Source: Microbacterium sp. zg-Y818 (GTDB lineage: Bacteria; Actinomycetota; Actinomycetes; Actinomycetales; Microbacteriaceae). From it: a stretch of DNA of 64,000 nt. Where the stretch lies: assembly GCF_030246905.1 (NCBI RefSeq), contig NZ_CP126741.1:62001-126000 (forward strand), written 5' to 3'. The first letter of the stretch is position 1. Each line of letters begins with the position of its first letter. Shown piece by piece: positions 48,946 through 57,889 of the stretch. The notes under the pieces are model-generated. The model was not told the DNA's origin. It did no database searches and saw only the letters and a program-made list of their open reading frames with translations. The position numbers were made by a program, and so were the translations under genes.

Positions 48946-50277
48946 TCAACTGGCGAGGTCGTAGCGATGTCGCCCGCCGAGACGTGGGGTCTGTGCCGGA
49001 TCGATCCACGCGGGTGGGATGAACCACACCTTCGCCCGCGTCCCGACGCCCTGCACCTCGATCCTCCAGCCGTCCTCGTGGATGCGGTGGTGGCATCCGA
49101 CGCAGAGGAGGATGCCGTTGCCCAGATCCGTCGACCCGCCGTCTCGTGCCCACCATCGGATGTGGTGGACGACGCATCGCGCTGAGGGAGCGCCGCACGA
49201 GGCGCAGCCGCCGTCGCGTTCGCCCAGCGCCAGCTTCTGCGCCGCGGTGAACAGCCGCCTGGCGCGTCCCCAGTCGAGGATCTCGCCGGCGCCGCCGAGT
49301 ACGCAGGGGATGATCTCCGCGTCGGCGGCCAGTCGTCGCGCCGCAGTCGCCGAGAGCGGCTGATCGATTCCGTCGACGGTCGCGACGCCGACGCCGTCCG
49401 TCAGGGTGTCCAGGTTCATCCGCACGATGACGGTCGCCGTGGGGAGGGTGGGCAGCTGCGTGCATCCGAGCGCGTGCCGGCACACGTCGGCGAGTGCGTC
49501 CGCCTGCATCTGACGCATGCTGCGCCGGTCCTTCTCGGCGTCGTCGGCGTGCTCGGTGCGGCGGAGGACGCCGGTGACGATCCCTTCGATGGCGGCCTTC
49601 ACAGGCGCCGCTGTCTCGGCATCGAGCTTCGCCGTCAGCACGACCATCCCGTCCCGCTCCTGGATGATCAGGCTGCGCTCGCCGCGCCGCTCCGCCTCGC
49701 GCGGCTCGACGCCGTCCGGGTCGAGGTGCGCCTCGGCGCGGGCGAGCAGGGTGCCCAGCTGATCAGGGCGCAGGCCCGGCGCCATGGCGGAGAGCCGCTG
49801 CTCCATCGCGTCGAGGATCCCGGTATCGGCGCGCAGCGACACACGGTCCAGAAGGGTGATGATCGCCGATGCCGCCCACATGCCGAGCTCGCCGGATGCC
49901 ACGGCGGCGGCGACGTGACGGTGCTTGGCGGGAAGGCGCTCGCCGGAGAGCGTCATGCGCGGTGCGGTGGCTTCGCCGACCTGCACCAGGCGCACCGCGT
50001 CGGCGGCCGTCGAACCCGTCGTCGCCGAGATCAGCGCGGTGGGAGAGCGGTGGCCCTGCTTCTTGGCGAGCGAATCCTTGCCCAGCTCGGTGCGGGATTG
50101 GCGAGCGATCTCGGCGGCCACCGGTGCGAATGCGGCATCCACTCGGCGGCGCAGTGCTCCGAAGGCGTCGTTCACCGCGATCAGTTCGCCCGGCGTCAGC
50201 GACTCGGTTGGCCTGTCTGCACCGGCGGCGACCAGCACGTCGAGTGCTGCGGCGATGTCTCGGAGTCCGTTCTCCAT
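48946..50277 (-). CDS. DUF222 / HNH endonuclease domain protein
   Basis: The 443-residue protein has an N-terminal DUF222 region (about residues 20-330) and a C-terminal HNH-type domain around residues 375-425: CASCGAPSARCVVHHIRWWARDGGSTDLGNGILLCVGCHHRIHEDGW, with zinc cysteines and the HH-N-H core. Such proteins (13E12-repeat family) occur in many copies in actinobacteria and may be mobile-element-linked; their role is not settled. The ATG at 50277 follows TAGACT by 7 nt. Confidence 0.9.
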   Translation of the reverse strand: MENGLRDIAAALDVLVAAGADRPTESLTPGELIAVNDAFGALRRRVDAAFAPVAAEIARQSRTELGKDSLAKKQGHRSPTALISATTGSTAADAVRLVQVGEATAPRMTLSGERLPAKHRHVAAAVASGELGMWAASAIITLLDRVSLRADTGILDAMEQRLSAMAPGLRPDQLGTLLARAEAHLDPDGVEPREAERRGERSLIIQERDGMVVLTAKLDAETAAPVKAAIEGIVTGVLRRTEHADDAEKDRRSMRQMQADALADVCRHALGCTQLPTLPTATVIVRMNLDTLTDGVGVATVDGIDQPLSATAARRLAADAEIIPCVLGGAGEILDWGRARRLFTAAQKLALGERDGGCASCGAPSARCVVHHIRWWARDGGSTDLGNGILLCVGCHHRIHEDGWRIEVQGVGTRAKVWFIPPAWIDPAQTPRLGGRHRYDLAS

Positions 50278-50284
50278 GGCACGC

Positions 50285-50310
50285 AGTCTAGTACATATAT
50301 ACGACACTAG
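50285..50310 (-). promoter_or_regulatory. AT-rich promoter/operator of the DUF222-HNH gene
   Basis: TAGACT (50290-50285) is the -10 box. Next to it, CTAGTACATATATACG (50288-50303) with an inverted CTAGT/ACTAG at the ends (50288-50310) is a small palindromic, very AT-rich site, unlike the GC-rich surroundings. It could be an operator. Confidence 0.5.
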
Positions 50311-50437
50311 GAAGGGGCGCGGGAAACAATACCCCGAGGCAATATCCACAACCGCCATCGAGATCTACGCCCCGCTGTCGGTCGGCGGGCGTAGAGTCAC
50401 CCGCACCGCGACGACCGCGGAGGGAGAGGCTGACGGC

Positions 50438-52003
50438 GTGACCGAATCCGACATCCACGCTCGCCGCGACGTGGGGCGAGCTCCGACCCCGCCTGCCGCC
50501 AGCCCTTGGCCCGCCCTGTGGGCGCTGGTGATCGGCTTCTTCATGATCCTCGTCGACACGACGATCGTGTCGGTGGCCAACCCCGCGATCAAAGCGGCCC
50601 TCGATCCCGGCAGCGGCAACCTCGACAATGTCGTGTGGGTGACCAGCGCCTACCTCCTCGCCTACGCCGTGCCGCTGCTGATCACGGGCCGACTCGGCGA
50701 CAGGTTCGGCCCGAAGAACATCTACCTGATCGGGCTGGCCGTCTTCACGCTGGCCTCGCTCGGGTGCGGGCTGTCCTCCACCCTCGACGGCCTCATCGCC
50801 TTCCGCGCGCTGCAGGGCATCGGCGCGTCGCTGATGACGCCGCAGACGATGGCCGTGATCACCCGCACCTTCCCCGCCGCCCGACGTGGAGCGGCGATGG
50901 GGCTATGGGGTGCGACCTCCGGCGTCGCGATGCTGGTCGGTCCGCTCGCCGGCGGGCTGCTCGTGGACGGCCTCGGGTGGGAGTGGATCTTCTTCGTGAA
51001 CCTCCCCGTGGGGATCGTCGGATTCGTGCTGGCGTGGATGCTGGTGCCGAAGCTGCCGACCCACCCGCACCGCTTCGACATGCTGGGGGTGGTGCTCAGC
51101 GCCGTCGCCCTGTTCCTCATCGTGTTCGCCCTGCAGGAGGCGGAGCACTACGACTGGGGTGCCATCTGGGGGCCGGTGACGGTGTGGATGCTGCTGGCCG
51201 CCGGCCTGGTCGTGCTGGCGCTGTTCGTGCTTCAGCAGGCCCGCACGCGCAGCGAGGCGCTCGTGCCGATGTCGCTGTTCCGCGATCGCAACTTCTCCGT
51301 CGCCGGCATCGGCATCACCGCGGTGGGGTTCATGGCGGCGAGCATGTCGCTGCCCTACATGTTCTTCCTGCAGCTGGCGCGCGGGCTGAGTCCGACCGAT
51401 GCCGCCCTGCTGCTGGTTCCCACGGCGGTGGCCGCCGGCATCCTCTCGCCGCTGGCGGGACGTCTGCTCGACCGCACCGACCCGAGGTTCCTGCTCGTGC
51501 CGGGGATGATCGCGGTGGCATCCGCGCTCGTCTGGTACGCGTCGCTGATGACCCCGGATACGCCGACGTGGATGTTCCTCTTCCCCGCCGCCCTCATGGG
51601 GATCGGGCAGTCAGGGCTGTGGGGGCCGCTGGCGACGACGGCGACGCGCAACCTCGACCCCCGCCAGGCGGGTGCCGGCTCCGGCGTCTACAACACGATG
51701 CGCACGATCGGCTCGGTGCTGGGATCGGCCGCGATCGCGGCGGTGATGCAGGGGCGCCTGGAGGCCAACCTCCCCGGGCTGGAGGAGGCGGGGGCAGGGC
51801 TCGGCTCGGGTGCGTTGCCGCCAGAGGCCGCAACCGGGTTCGCCGCGGCGATGGGACAGGCGATCCTGTTGCCGGCGGCGGTGCTCCTGCTCGGAGTGGT
51901 CGCCGTGCTGTTCCTGCGCCGGCCCGTGCCGGTGCGCGCGCCCGGGGAAACGCCCGCCCGCGCGGAACCGCCCGCACCCACGCAGACTAGAGGCGTCCGG
52001 TGA
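50438..52003 (+). CDS. DHA2-family (EmrB/QacA-like) MFS efflux transporter
   Basis: The 521-residue protein has about 14 hydrophobic helices. LVDTTIVSVANPAIKAAL (motif D1) and GRLGDRFGPKNIYLIG (motif A) are early, and GPLAGGLLVDGLGWEWIFFVNLPVGI is motif C/B-like. Drug or toxic compound:H+ antiport is the usual role. The start is GTG at 50438 with a strong GGAGGGAGAGG ribosome site (50419-50429). Its last 17 bp overlap the end of the convergent nitroreductase gene. Confidence 0.9.
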   Translation: MTESDIHARRDVGRAPTPPAASPWPALWALVIGFFMILVDTTIVSVANPAIKAALDPGSGNLDNVVWVTSAYLLAYAVPLLITGRLGDRFGPKNIYLIGLAVFTLASLGCGLSSTLDGLIAFRALQGIGASLMTPQTMAVITRTFPAARRGAAMGLWGATSGVAMLVGPLAGGLLVDGLGWEWIFFVNLPVGIVGFVLAWMLVPKLPTHPHRFDMLGVVLSAVALFLIVFALQEAEHYDWGAIWGPVTVWMLLAAGLVVLALFVLQQARTRSEALVPMSLFRDRNFSVAGIGITAVGFMAASMSLPYMFFLQLARGLSPTDAALLLVPTAVAAGILSPLAGRLLDRTDPRFLLVPGMIAVASALVWYASLMTPDTPTWMFLFPAALMGIGQSGLWGPLATTATRNLDPRQAGAGSGVYNTMRTIGSVLGSAAIAAVMQGRLEANLPGLEEAGAGLGSGALPPEAATGFAAAMGQAILLPAAVLLLGVVAVLFLRRPVPVRAPGETPARAEPPAPTQTRGVR

Positions 52004-52502
52004 ACGGCGACGGGGTGGTGTCGGTCGTCAGGCGGAACAGCCGCACGACACGACCGGAGTCCCGCTCGTACTGCCGGTAACCCGGCCACTGGGCTTCGAT
52101 CAGCGCCCACGCGGCGTCGCGCTCGCCGTCGGGGATCGGTTCGGCGTGCACACGGTATCGGCGACCGCGGACGTCCGCCTCGGCATCCGGATGCGCCCGG
52201 AGGTTCGTCGTCCATGCCGGATGCCGCTCCCGCGCGAAGCTCGTGCCGGCGACGATGCCGCCGCCATGCCCGTCGGGCGTGTACATGAGCTGGGTCTCGC
52301 GCGGCTGCCCGCTCTTCGCGCCCGTGGTGTGCAGCACGAGCGAAGGCACGAGGATGCCGGAGACGATCAGCCGGCCGCCGGTGACGCGCTTGAGCACCCG
52401 CTCCGCCACCGGCAGCGCCCGCGGGGCGACGCGGCGGAAGGTCTTCGTGCGGGTGACGGGCGCGATGAGGCGCCGCAACGTGGTCACTAGTCGGTTCGCC
52501 AT
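51987..52502 (-). CDS. Nitroreductase/deazaflavin (F420)-dependent family protein
   Basis: The 171-residue protein matches the Ddn-type split beta-barrel: LVLHTTGAKSGQPRETQLMY, GHGGGIVAGTSFARERHPAWTTNLRAHPDAEADVRGRRYRVHAEPI. The family binds F420 and reduces nitro or quinone compounds; some members use other flavins. The ATG at 52502 is preferred to an upstream frame that is basic and lacks likeness. It converges on and overlaps the MFS gene by 17 bp. Confidence 0.85.
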   Translation of the reverse strand: MANRLVTTLRRLIAPVTRTKTFRRVAPRALPVAERVLKRVTGGRLIVSGILVPSLVLHTTGAKSGQPRETQLMYTPDGHGGGIVAGTSFARERHPAWTTNLRAHPDAEADVRGRRYRVHAEPIPDGERDAAWALIEAQWPGYRQYERDSGRVVRLFRLTTDTTPSPFTGRL

Positions 52503-52570
52503 GCCCCGAGCATGGCACCGGTCGTGGCCGCGGGGGTGCCCCCAGGCCGGTGGCGATCGCACCGACGCCC

Positions 52571-52646
52571 CAACTCCTCAAAAACCCGCCCGGGGCCTCC
52601 GAAACAGCCCGGATGGCCACTGCGGAGGCCGATTCTCGAGGAGTTG
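52571..52646. repeat. Nested inverted repeat in a gap
   Basis: CAACTCCTC (52571-52579) pairs with GAGGAGTTG (52638-52646). Inside it GGCCTCCG (52594-52601) pairs with CGGAGGCC (52623-52630). The whole 76-bp element could fold as one long hairpin with interior loops. It lies in the 196-bp gap between the nitroreductase start and the 2-hydroxyglutarate oxidase stop, on the same strand, so it can end the lhgO transcript. Confidence 0.7.
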
Positions 52647-52698
52647 CGTCCGACGGCCCCCCGCCTGCGGCCCGCACGCGCGAAGCCATCTCCGCCGG

Positions 52699-53901
52699 CT
52701 ATCTCACCGGTGCCGACAGGTAGTGCTCGACGAGATACTCGGCGATCGCGATCGAACTGGTGGCAGCGGGCGACGGCGCGTTGCGCAGAACGGTGACCGG
52801 GCCCACCTGGTCGACCGCGAAGTCGTCCAGCAGCTCCCCCTTGCGCCCCCAGGCCTGCGCACGTACGCCGGCCGCGGTCTTGTGGGTCAGGTCGCGCATC
52901 CGCAGCTCCGGCACGAAGCGGCGGGCCTTGCGGAACCACAGCGGCTTGACCAGCGAGCTGCTGATCTCGTCGACGCCCATCCGCCAGTGCTGCTTGGCCA
53001 GGGATGCCGCACCTGGCCAGCGCAGCGACTCCCACGTGTCCTTCGGTGAGATCTGCAGCCAGGTGTATCCCTCCCGCGCGAGGGCGGGCACGGCGTTGGG
53101 GCCGACGTGGACGTTGTCGTAGACGCCGCGGGTGAAGTGCACGCCCAGAAACGGGAACCGCGGGTCCGGGACGGGGTAGATCATGCCGTTCACCAGGTCC
53201 GCGCGCTCCGGTGCGAGCTCCCAGTACTCGCCGCGGAAGGGGAGGATCTTCGGCGACGGGTCGGCGCCGACGAACCGGGCCACCACATCGGACTGCAGAC
53301 CCGCGCACGCGATCACGCGGTCGAAGACGTCGTCCGACACGGGCGTGATGACACGCACGGCCCCGTTCTCGGCCCGGATGCCGGTGACCTCGTGCCCCAG
53401 GCGGATCTCACCGCCCGCGGAGCGGACATCCTGCGCCATGGCCTCGGTGATGGTGGCGTAGTCCACCGCGGCGGTGTGCGGCGAGTGGACGGCGGCGACA
53501 CCCGCCACGTGCGGCTCGATCTCCCGCAGGTGGGCCACATCGTCGATGCGCACGAGGTCGGGGACCCCGTTCGTGACGGAGCGGCGCTCGATCTCGGCCA
53601 GCGCCGGCAGCTCGGTCTCATCCACGGCCACGACCAGCTTGCCCACCTCGCGGTACGGCAGGCCCTTCTCCTCGCAGAACTCCCGTATCGACACCCGGCC
53701 CGCCGCGCACAGCGTCGCCTTGAGCGACCCCGGCGCGTAGTAGAGCCCGGCGTGGACGACGCCGGAATTGCGCCCGGTCTGGTGCTGGGCGAGGCGCGCT
53801 TCTTTCTCCAGCACGGTCACGGCCGCACCCCGCCTCGCCAAGAGACGCGCCAGCGCGACCCCGACGATTCCGCCCCCGATGATTCCTATGCGCTCTGCCA
53901 C
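52699..53901 (-). CDS. lhgO: L-2-hydroxyglutarate oxidase/dehydrogenase
   Basis: The 400-residue FAD enzyme oxidises L-2-hydroxyglutarate to 2-oxoglutarate. GIIGGGIVGVALARLLARRG is the dinucleotide fold, RNSGVVHAGLYYAPGSLKATLC is the family signature with the FAD-linked region, and PFRGEYWEL with FLGVHFTRGVYDNVHVGPNAV follows. The start is GTG at 53901 (GGGGGG ribosome site and a TATCGT box about 33 nt upstream), rather than a TTG 33 nt earlier. It is known in E. coli as LhgO (YgaF). No csiD neighbour is present. Confidence 0.9.
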   Translation of the reverse strand: MAERIGIIGGGIVGVALARLLARRGAAVTVLEKEARLAQHQTGRNSGVVHAGLYYAPGSLKATLCAAGRVSIREFCEEKGLPYREVGKLVVAVDETELPALAEIERRSVTNGVPDLVRIDDVAHLREIEPHVAGVAAVHSPHTAAVDYATITEAMAQDVRSAGGEIRLGHEVTGIRAENGAVRVITPVSDDVFDRVIACAGLQSDVVARFVGADPSPKILPFRGEYWELAPERADLVNGMIYPVPDPRFPFLGVHFTRGVYDNVHVGPNAVPALAREGYTWLQISPKDTWESLRWPGAASLAKQHWRMGVDEISSSLVKPLWFRKARRFVPELRMRDLTHKTAAGVRAQAWGRKGELLDDFAVDQVGPVTVLRNAPSPAATSSIAIAEYLVEHYLSAPVR

Positions 53902-53988
53902 CCGATGCCCCCCGGCGTTCGACGATTCGCGCAACGATAACGCGAACCGCGCTCGACGGGCGCGGCCAGGCCGCCGCCGCAGGCCGTT

Positions 53989-55260
53989 TCAGCCCTCGAC
54001 GGCCCGCAGCGCGATGTCGGTGCGGTGGTGGGATCCCTCCAGGCGGATGCGCCCGAGCGCGGTGTACGCGCGCTCCCTGGCCTCGAAGAACGTGTTGCCG
54101 AGGGCGACGACGTTCAGCACCCGCCCGCCGGTGGCGATGAGCTCGCCGTCGCGTTCGGCGGTGGCCGCGTGGGCCAGGTGCACGCCCTCGACCGATGCCG
54201 CGGCATCCAGCCCGCTGAGCACGCGCCCCGTCACGGGGTCGGCGGGGTATCCCTCGCTGGCGAGCACGACGGTGACGGCTGCCGCCTCGGCGAAGGCCGG
54301 CGCGGGCTCGTCCTCGAGGTGCCCGGACGCGGCCGCCATGAGCAGCGATGACAGCGGGGTCGCCAGCCGGGCGAGCACGACCTGGGTCTCGGGGTCGCCG
54401 AAGCGGGCGTTGAACTCGATCACCTTCACGCCCTGCTCGGTGAGGATGAGGCCGGCGTAGAGCAGGCCGATGAAGGGCGTTCCCTCGGCGTCGAGCTGGC
54501 GGATGACCGGCTGGGCGACGGTGCGCGTCACCTCGGCGACGAACTCGTCCTCGCCCCCGAAGGCGCCGGCCAGCCACGGCAGCGGCGAGTACGCGCCCAT
54601 GCCGCCGGTGTTCGGCCCGGCGTCGTCGTCGTGGGCGCGCTTGTAGTCCTGCGCGGGGGACAGCGGCACGACGCGGTCGCCGTCGGAGACGAAGAAGAGC
54701 GACACCTCAGGGCCCGACAGGAACTCCTCCACGAGCACCGGTCCGCCGGGCAGGTAGGCCTCGGCATGGGCCAGCGCCGCCGCACGGTCCTCGGTGACGA
54801 TGACGCCCTTGCCCGCGGCCAGGCCGTCGGCCTTCACCACGTGCGGCGACCCGAGTTCGTCGAGAGCCGCCTCCACCTCGGCGAGGGTGCGGGCCCGCAC
54901 CGCGCGGCCGGTCGGCACGCCCGCGGCATCCATGATGCGCTTGGCGAAGGTCTTCGAGCCTTCGAGCTGTGCCGCCGCCTTGCCCGGGCCGAAGGCCGGG
55001 ATGCCGCGCTCGCGCAGCGCATCGGCGACGCCGGCGACCAGCGGCGCTTCGGGCCCGATGACGACGAGGTCGATGGCGTTCTCGTTGGCGTAGACCGTGA
55101 CCGCGCCGGGATCGGCCGGATCGAGGTCCACGAGGGTGGCGTCGGCGCCGATGCCGGCGTTGCCGGGGGCCGCGAACAGCTCGTGCCCGGCCTCTTCGGC
55201 GCGCAGGGCGAGGATGATGGCGTGCTCGCGCGCGCCCGAACCGAGGACCAGGATCTTCAC
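53989..55260 (-). CDS. purD: Phosphoribosylamine-glycine ligase
   Basis: The 423-residue ATP-grasp enzyme joins phosphoribosylamine and glycine (GAR synthesis). VLGSGAREHAI at the N-terminus, EFLSGPEVSLFFVSDGDRVVPL, and NTGGMGAYSPLP match PurD. The start is GTG at 55260, with TAGGCT 6 nt ahead. It is divergent from the SCP gene over a 51-bp gap that holds both promoters back to back. Confidence 0.96.
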   Translation of the reverse strand: MKILVLGSGAREHAIILALRAEEAGHELFAAPGNAGIGADATLVDLDPADPGAVTVYANENAIDLVVIGPEAPLVAGVADALRERGIPAFGPGKAAAQLEGSKTFAKRIMDAAGVPTGRAVRARTLAEVEAALDELGSPHVVKADGLAAGKGVIVTEDRAAALAHAEAYLPGGPVLVEEFLSGPEVSLFFVSDGDRVVPLSPAQDYKRAHDDDAGPNTGGMGAYSPLPWLAGAFGGEDEFVAEVTRTVAQPVIRQLDAEGTPFIGLLYAGLILTEQGVKVIEFNARFGDPETQVVLARLATPLSSLLMAAASGHLEDEPAPAFAEAAAVTVVLASEGYPADPVTGRVLSGLDAAASVEGVHLAHAATAERDGELIATGGRVLNVVALGNTFFEARERAYTALGRIRLEGSHHRTDIALRAVEG

Positions 55261-55311
55261 CGGGCCAGCCTAGCGAGGGGTGCTCGCCCGCCGCGGGGGT
55301 ACCGTGGCCGC

Positions 55312-55668
55312 ATGCCGCGAAAGATCAGCACCGATGCCGGCCGCGCCGCGCTCGCCGCTCTCGCGGCTGACACCTCCCCGTCCCGCACCGACCGCGCGAC
55401 GGCCGTGCGCTACCTGCTGCAGCTGCTGGCCGAGAAGGCGCCGGGTAACTCCGTCGAGGTGCGGGTGCCGCCCTTCGGGGCGGTGCAGGCGCTGGAGGGT
55501 CCGCGACACACCCGCGGGACGCCGCCGAACGTGGTCGAGACCGACGCCGACACCTGGGTCGCCCTCGCGACGGGGGCAGAGAAATGGGCGGATGCCGCGG
55601 CCGCCGGCCGCATCCACGCGTCGGGGACCCGGGCGGACCTGTCGGCCTTGCTGCCGCTTCGTCCCTGA
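55312..55668 (+). CDS. Sterol-carrier-family small protein
   Basis: The 118-residue protein has the actinobacterial bacterial-SCP pattern: DRATAVRYLLQLLAEKAPGNSVEVRVPPFGAVQALEGPRHTRGTPPNVVETDADTWVALATG, typical of the small SCP-like domain beside purD/purM in these bacteria. Such domains bind lipids or other hydrophobic ligands. TACCGT ends 6 nt before the ATG, so it is likely leaderless. Role unknown. Confidence 0.8.
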   Translation: MPRKISTDAGRAALAALAADTSPSRTDRATAVRYLLQLLAEKAPGNSVEVRVPPFGAVQALEGPRHTRGTPPNVVETDADTWVALATGAEKWADAAAAGRIHASGTRADLSALLPLRP

Positions 55669-55741
55669 TCGCCGGCTGGCCCGTCGCAGGTCACGACGGC
55701 CGCCCGGTCCCCCTCGGGCCGCGCGGTGCGACAATGGAACC

Positions 55742-56044
55742 ATGACCGAGACCGCACGCCTGCGCCGCAGCCCGAAGTTCGCGGTGTTCATCGGCTTCGG
55801 TGCCGCATTGGGGCTGCTGGCGGCGCTGATCCTGACCTTCGCGTTCGGCAGCGGGGACACGGAGCAGAGCGCCAACACCGGCGTCGTCTACTCGCCCACC
55901 CAGGTGTTCGGCTTCCTGGCGCTGTTCGCCGTGCCCATCGGCATTGCGATCGGCGGCATCGTGGCGGTCGTCCTGGATCGGGTGCTGGCAGGGCGCGCCC
56001 GCGACGTGCAGATCGAGCACGAGCACATCCGCACCCAGGACTGA
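55742..56044 (+). CDS. Small membrane protein with two predicted helices
   Basis: The 100-residue product has two hydrophobic helices: VFIGFGAALGLLAALILTFAF (about 14-34) and GFLALFAVPIGIAIGGIVAVVLDRV (about 57-81), joined by a Gly/Ser/Thr/Asp loop. The N-terminus (TARLRRSPKF) is basic, so it and the tail should be cytosolic. It resembles unnamed Microbacteriaceae proteins next to purD and purM. GACAAT ends 6 nt before the ATG. Confidence 0.7.
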   Translation: MTETARLRRSPKFAVFIGFGAALGLLAALILTFAFGSGDTEQSANTGVVYSPTQVFGFLALFAVPIGIAIGGIVAVVLDRVLAGRARDVQIEHEHIRTQD

Positions 56045-56053
56045 CGAGCGGGT

Positions 56054-56662
56054 TCAGGCCAGCTCGGCGATGATCGGGTGGATGGCCGCGTCGAAGGCGA
56101 CGACGTCTCCCCGCAGCCCGTCGGTGACCGCGATCGTGAGCGAGCCGATCCACCACACGCCACGCTGGGCCAGCGGCAGCACCTGCACGTTCAGCTCGAA
56201 GGAGTGGGCGCGGCGCCCCACCCGGCGCTCGTGCTCGGCGATCGCCCCCGCGTAGGCCCGATACGACACGCGCGCGCCGGCGGCGGCGTCGGCACGATAG
56301 CGGCTGTGGGAGGAGTTGGCGTAGGCGACGGCCGTGCCGGCGTGCGGCATCATCGCGTCGCGCAGTTCGTCGAAGCCCTCGGTGGGAAGCGCGGCCAGCA
56401 GGCCGAAGCCATCGACGAGGTCGAGCGGAACCGGCGAGGGGTGCGCAAGGGGCTCCACCGTCAGAGCCCAGAACTCGCGCCACTGCCGCTCGAGCGCGGC
56501 CTGCGACCGGTCGCTGCGCGCCACGGATGCCGCCGGGAGGTTCCGCAGCGGCGGCAGCTCGGCGGGGGAGCGGATGCCGAGCAGCTGACGCACGGTGAGG
56601 GCGACGAGAACCGACGGGCTCGCGTCCTCGCGCACCACCCACTCCGGAGCCCCCGCTACCAT
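56054..56662 (-). CDS. Hypothetical protein, 202 residues
   Basis: I recognise no family with certainty. The sequence is soluble: WVVREDASPSVLVALTVRQLLGIRSPAELPPL at the start, WREFWALTVEPLAHP in the middle and VWWIGSLTIAVTDGLRGDVVAFDAAIHPIIAELA at the end. The ATG at 56662 follows TACAAT (56674-56669) by 6 nt, so this start is well supported. It converges with the previous small gene (9 bp gap) and is divergent from purM. Actinobacterial proteins like this often sit by purM, but that is from memory. Confidence 0.6.
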   Translation of the reverse strand: MVAGAPEWVVREDASPSVLVALTVRQLLGIRSPAELPPLRNLPAASVARSDRSQAALERQWREFWALTVEPLAHPSPVPLDLVDGFGLLAALPTEGFDELRDAMMPHAGTAVAYANSSHSRYRADAAAGARVSYRAYAGAIAEHERRVGRRAHSFELNVQVLPLAQRGVWWIGSLTIAVTDGLRGDVVAFDAAIHPIIAELA

Positions 56663-56668
56663 TCGGCC

Positions 56669-56758
56669 ATTGTAGGCGGCGCCCCGCCCGAGGGGGCGGA
56701 TCGATTTCTCGCGGGGACCGTCACGCGGGGCGGACACCGTCCCGCGCCCCGGTAGGGT
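56669..56758. promoter_or_regulatory. Divergent leaderless promoters of the 202-residue gene and purM
   Basis: TACAAT on the minus strand (56674-56669) and TAGGGT on the plus strand (56753-56758) each lie exactly 6 nt before a start codon (ATG 56662 and GTG 56765). A 102-bp gap carries both. No operator palindrome was seen. Confidence 0.7.
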
Positions 56759-56764
56759 TTACCC

Positions 56765-57883
56765 GTGGCCTCTCCCTCCCACAATCCCTATGCCGCCGCA
56801 GGTGTCGACACCGCCGCGGGCGATCTTGCCGTCGAGCTGATGAAGGCGGCGGTGAAGCGCACCCACGGTCCCGAAGTGCTGGGCGGCGTCGGCGGTTTCG
56901 CCGGCCTGTTCGACGCCAGCGCGCTCACCGGGTTCACGAAGCCGCTGCTGGCCACCAGCACCGACGGCGTCGGCACGAAGGTCGCGATCGCGCAGGCCAT
57001 CGACAAGCACGACACCATCGGCCTGGACCTCGTCGGCATGGTCGTCGACGACATCGTCGTGGTGGGGGCCAGGCCCCTGTTCATGACCGACTACATCGCG
57101 TGCGGAAAAGTCGTCCCCGAGCGCATCGCCGACATCGTCAAGGGCATCGCACTCGGCTGCGCGCAGACGGGCACGGCGCTCGTTGGCGGCGAGACGGCGG
57201 AGCACCCCGGGCTCCTCGGCATCAACGACTACGACGTCGCGGGTGCGGCGACCGGGGTCGTCGAAGCCGACCGTGTGCTGGGCGCCGAGCGGGTGCGCGG
57301 CGGTGACGTCGTGCTGGCCCTGGCCTCGAGCGGCCTGCACTCCAATGGCTACTCCCTCGTGCGGCACATCGTCGCCGGTGCCGGCATCGGCTACGGCGAC
57401 AACGCCGCCGACTTCGGCAGCACGTGGGGTGAGGCGCTGCTGGAGCCCACCCGGCTGTACACGGCGCCGCTGCTGCAGCTGGTCGCAGACTTCGGCGACG
57501 CAGTGCACTCGCTCAGCCACGTGACCGGCGGCGGCATCGCCGCGAACCTCGCACGCGTGCTGCCGGTGGGCACATGGGTCGACGTCGATCGGGCCACCTG
57601 GAGCCCGCCGCCCCTCTTCCGCGTGCTGGCCGACCTCGGCGACCTCGATCTGACCGCCACCGAGGGCACGTGGAACCTCGGCGTCGGCTTCCTCGCCGTC
57701 GTCTCGGCCGAGCGGGCGGATGCCGCGGCATCCGCCCTCACCGCGGCGGGCATCCCCGCGTGGCAGGTCGGTGTGGTGCACGAAGGCGCGCGCCCGGAGG
57801 GCGACTACGAACAGGGCGCCAAGGGCGTCGATGGCGGCGCCGTGCGCCTGGTCGGCTCGTACGGCGAGCAGGGAGCGGACTGA
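56765..57883 (+). CDS. purM: Phosphoribosylformylglycinamidine cyclo-ligase
   Basis: The 372-residue enzyme closes the imidazole ring to make AIR. DGVGTKVAIAQAID, VVDDIVVVGARPLFMTDYIACGKV, TGTALVGGETAEHPGLL and SSGLHSNGYSLVR are family marks. The GTG start follows TAGGGT by 6 nt. It is followed by purF after 6 bp, making a purMF unit. Confidence 0.97.
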   Translation: MASPSHNPYAAAGVDTAAGDLAVELMKAAVKRTHGPEVLGGVGGFAGLFDASALTGFTKPLLATSTDGVGTKVAIAQAIDKHDTIGLDLVGMVVDDIVVVGARPLFMTDYIACGKVVPERIADIVKGIALGCAQTGTALVGGETAEHPGLLGINDYDVAGAATGVVEADRVLGAERVRGGDVVLALASSGLHSNGYSLVRHIVAGAGIGYGDNAADFGSTWGEALLEPTRLYTAPLLQLVADFGDAVHSLSHVTGGGIAANLARVLPVGTWVDVDRATWSPPPLFRVLADLGDLDLTATEGTWNLGVGFLAVVSAERADAAASALTAAGIPAWQVGVVHEGARPEGDYEQGAKGVDGGAVRLVGSYGEQGAD

Positions 57884-57889
57884 CACCCC

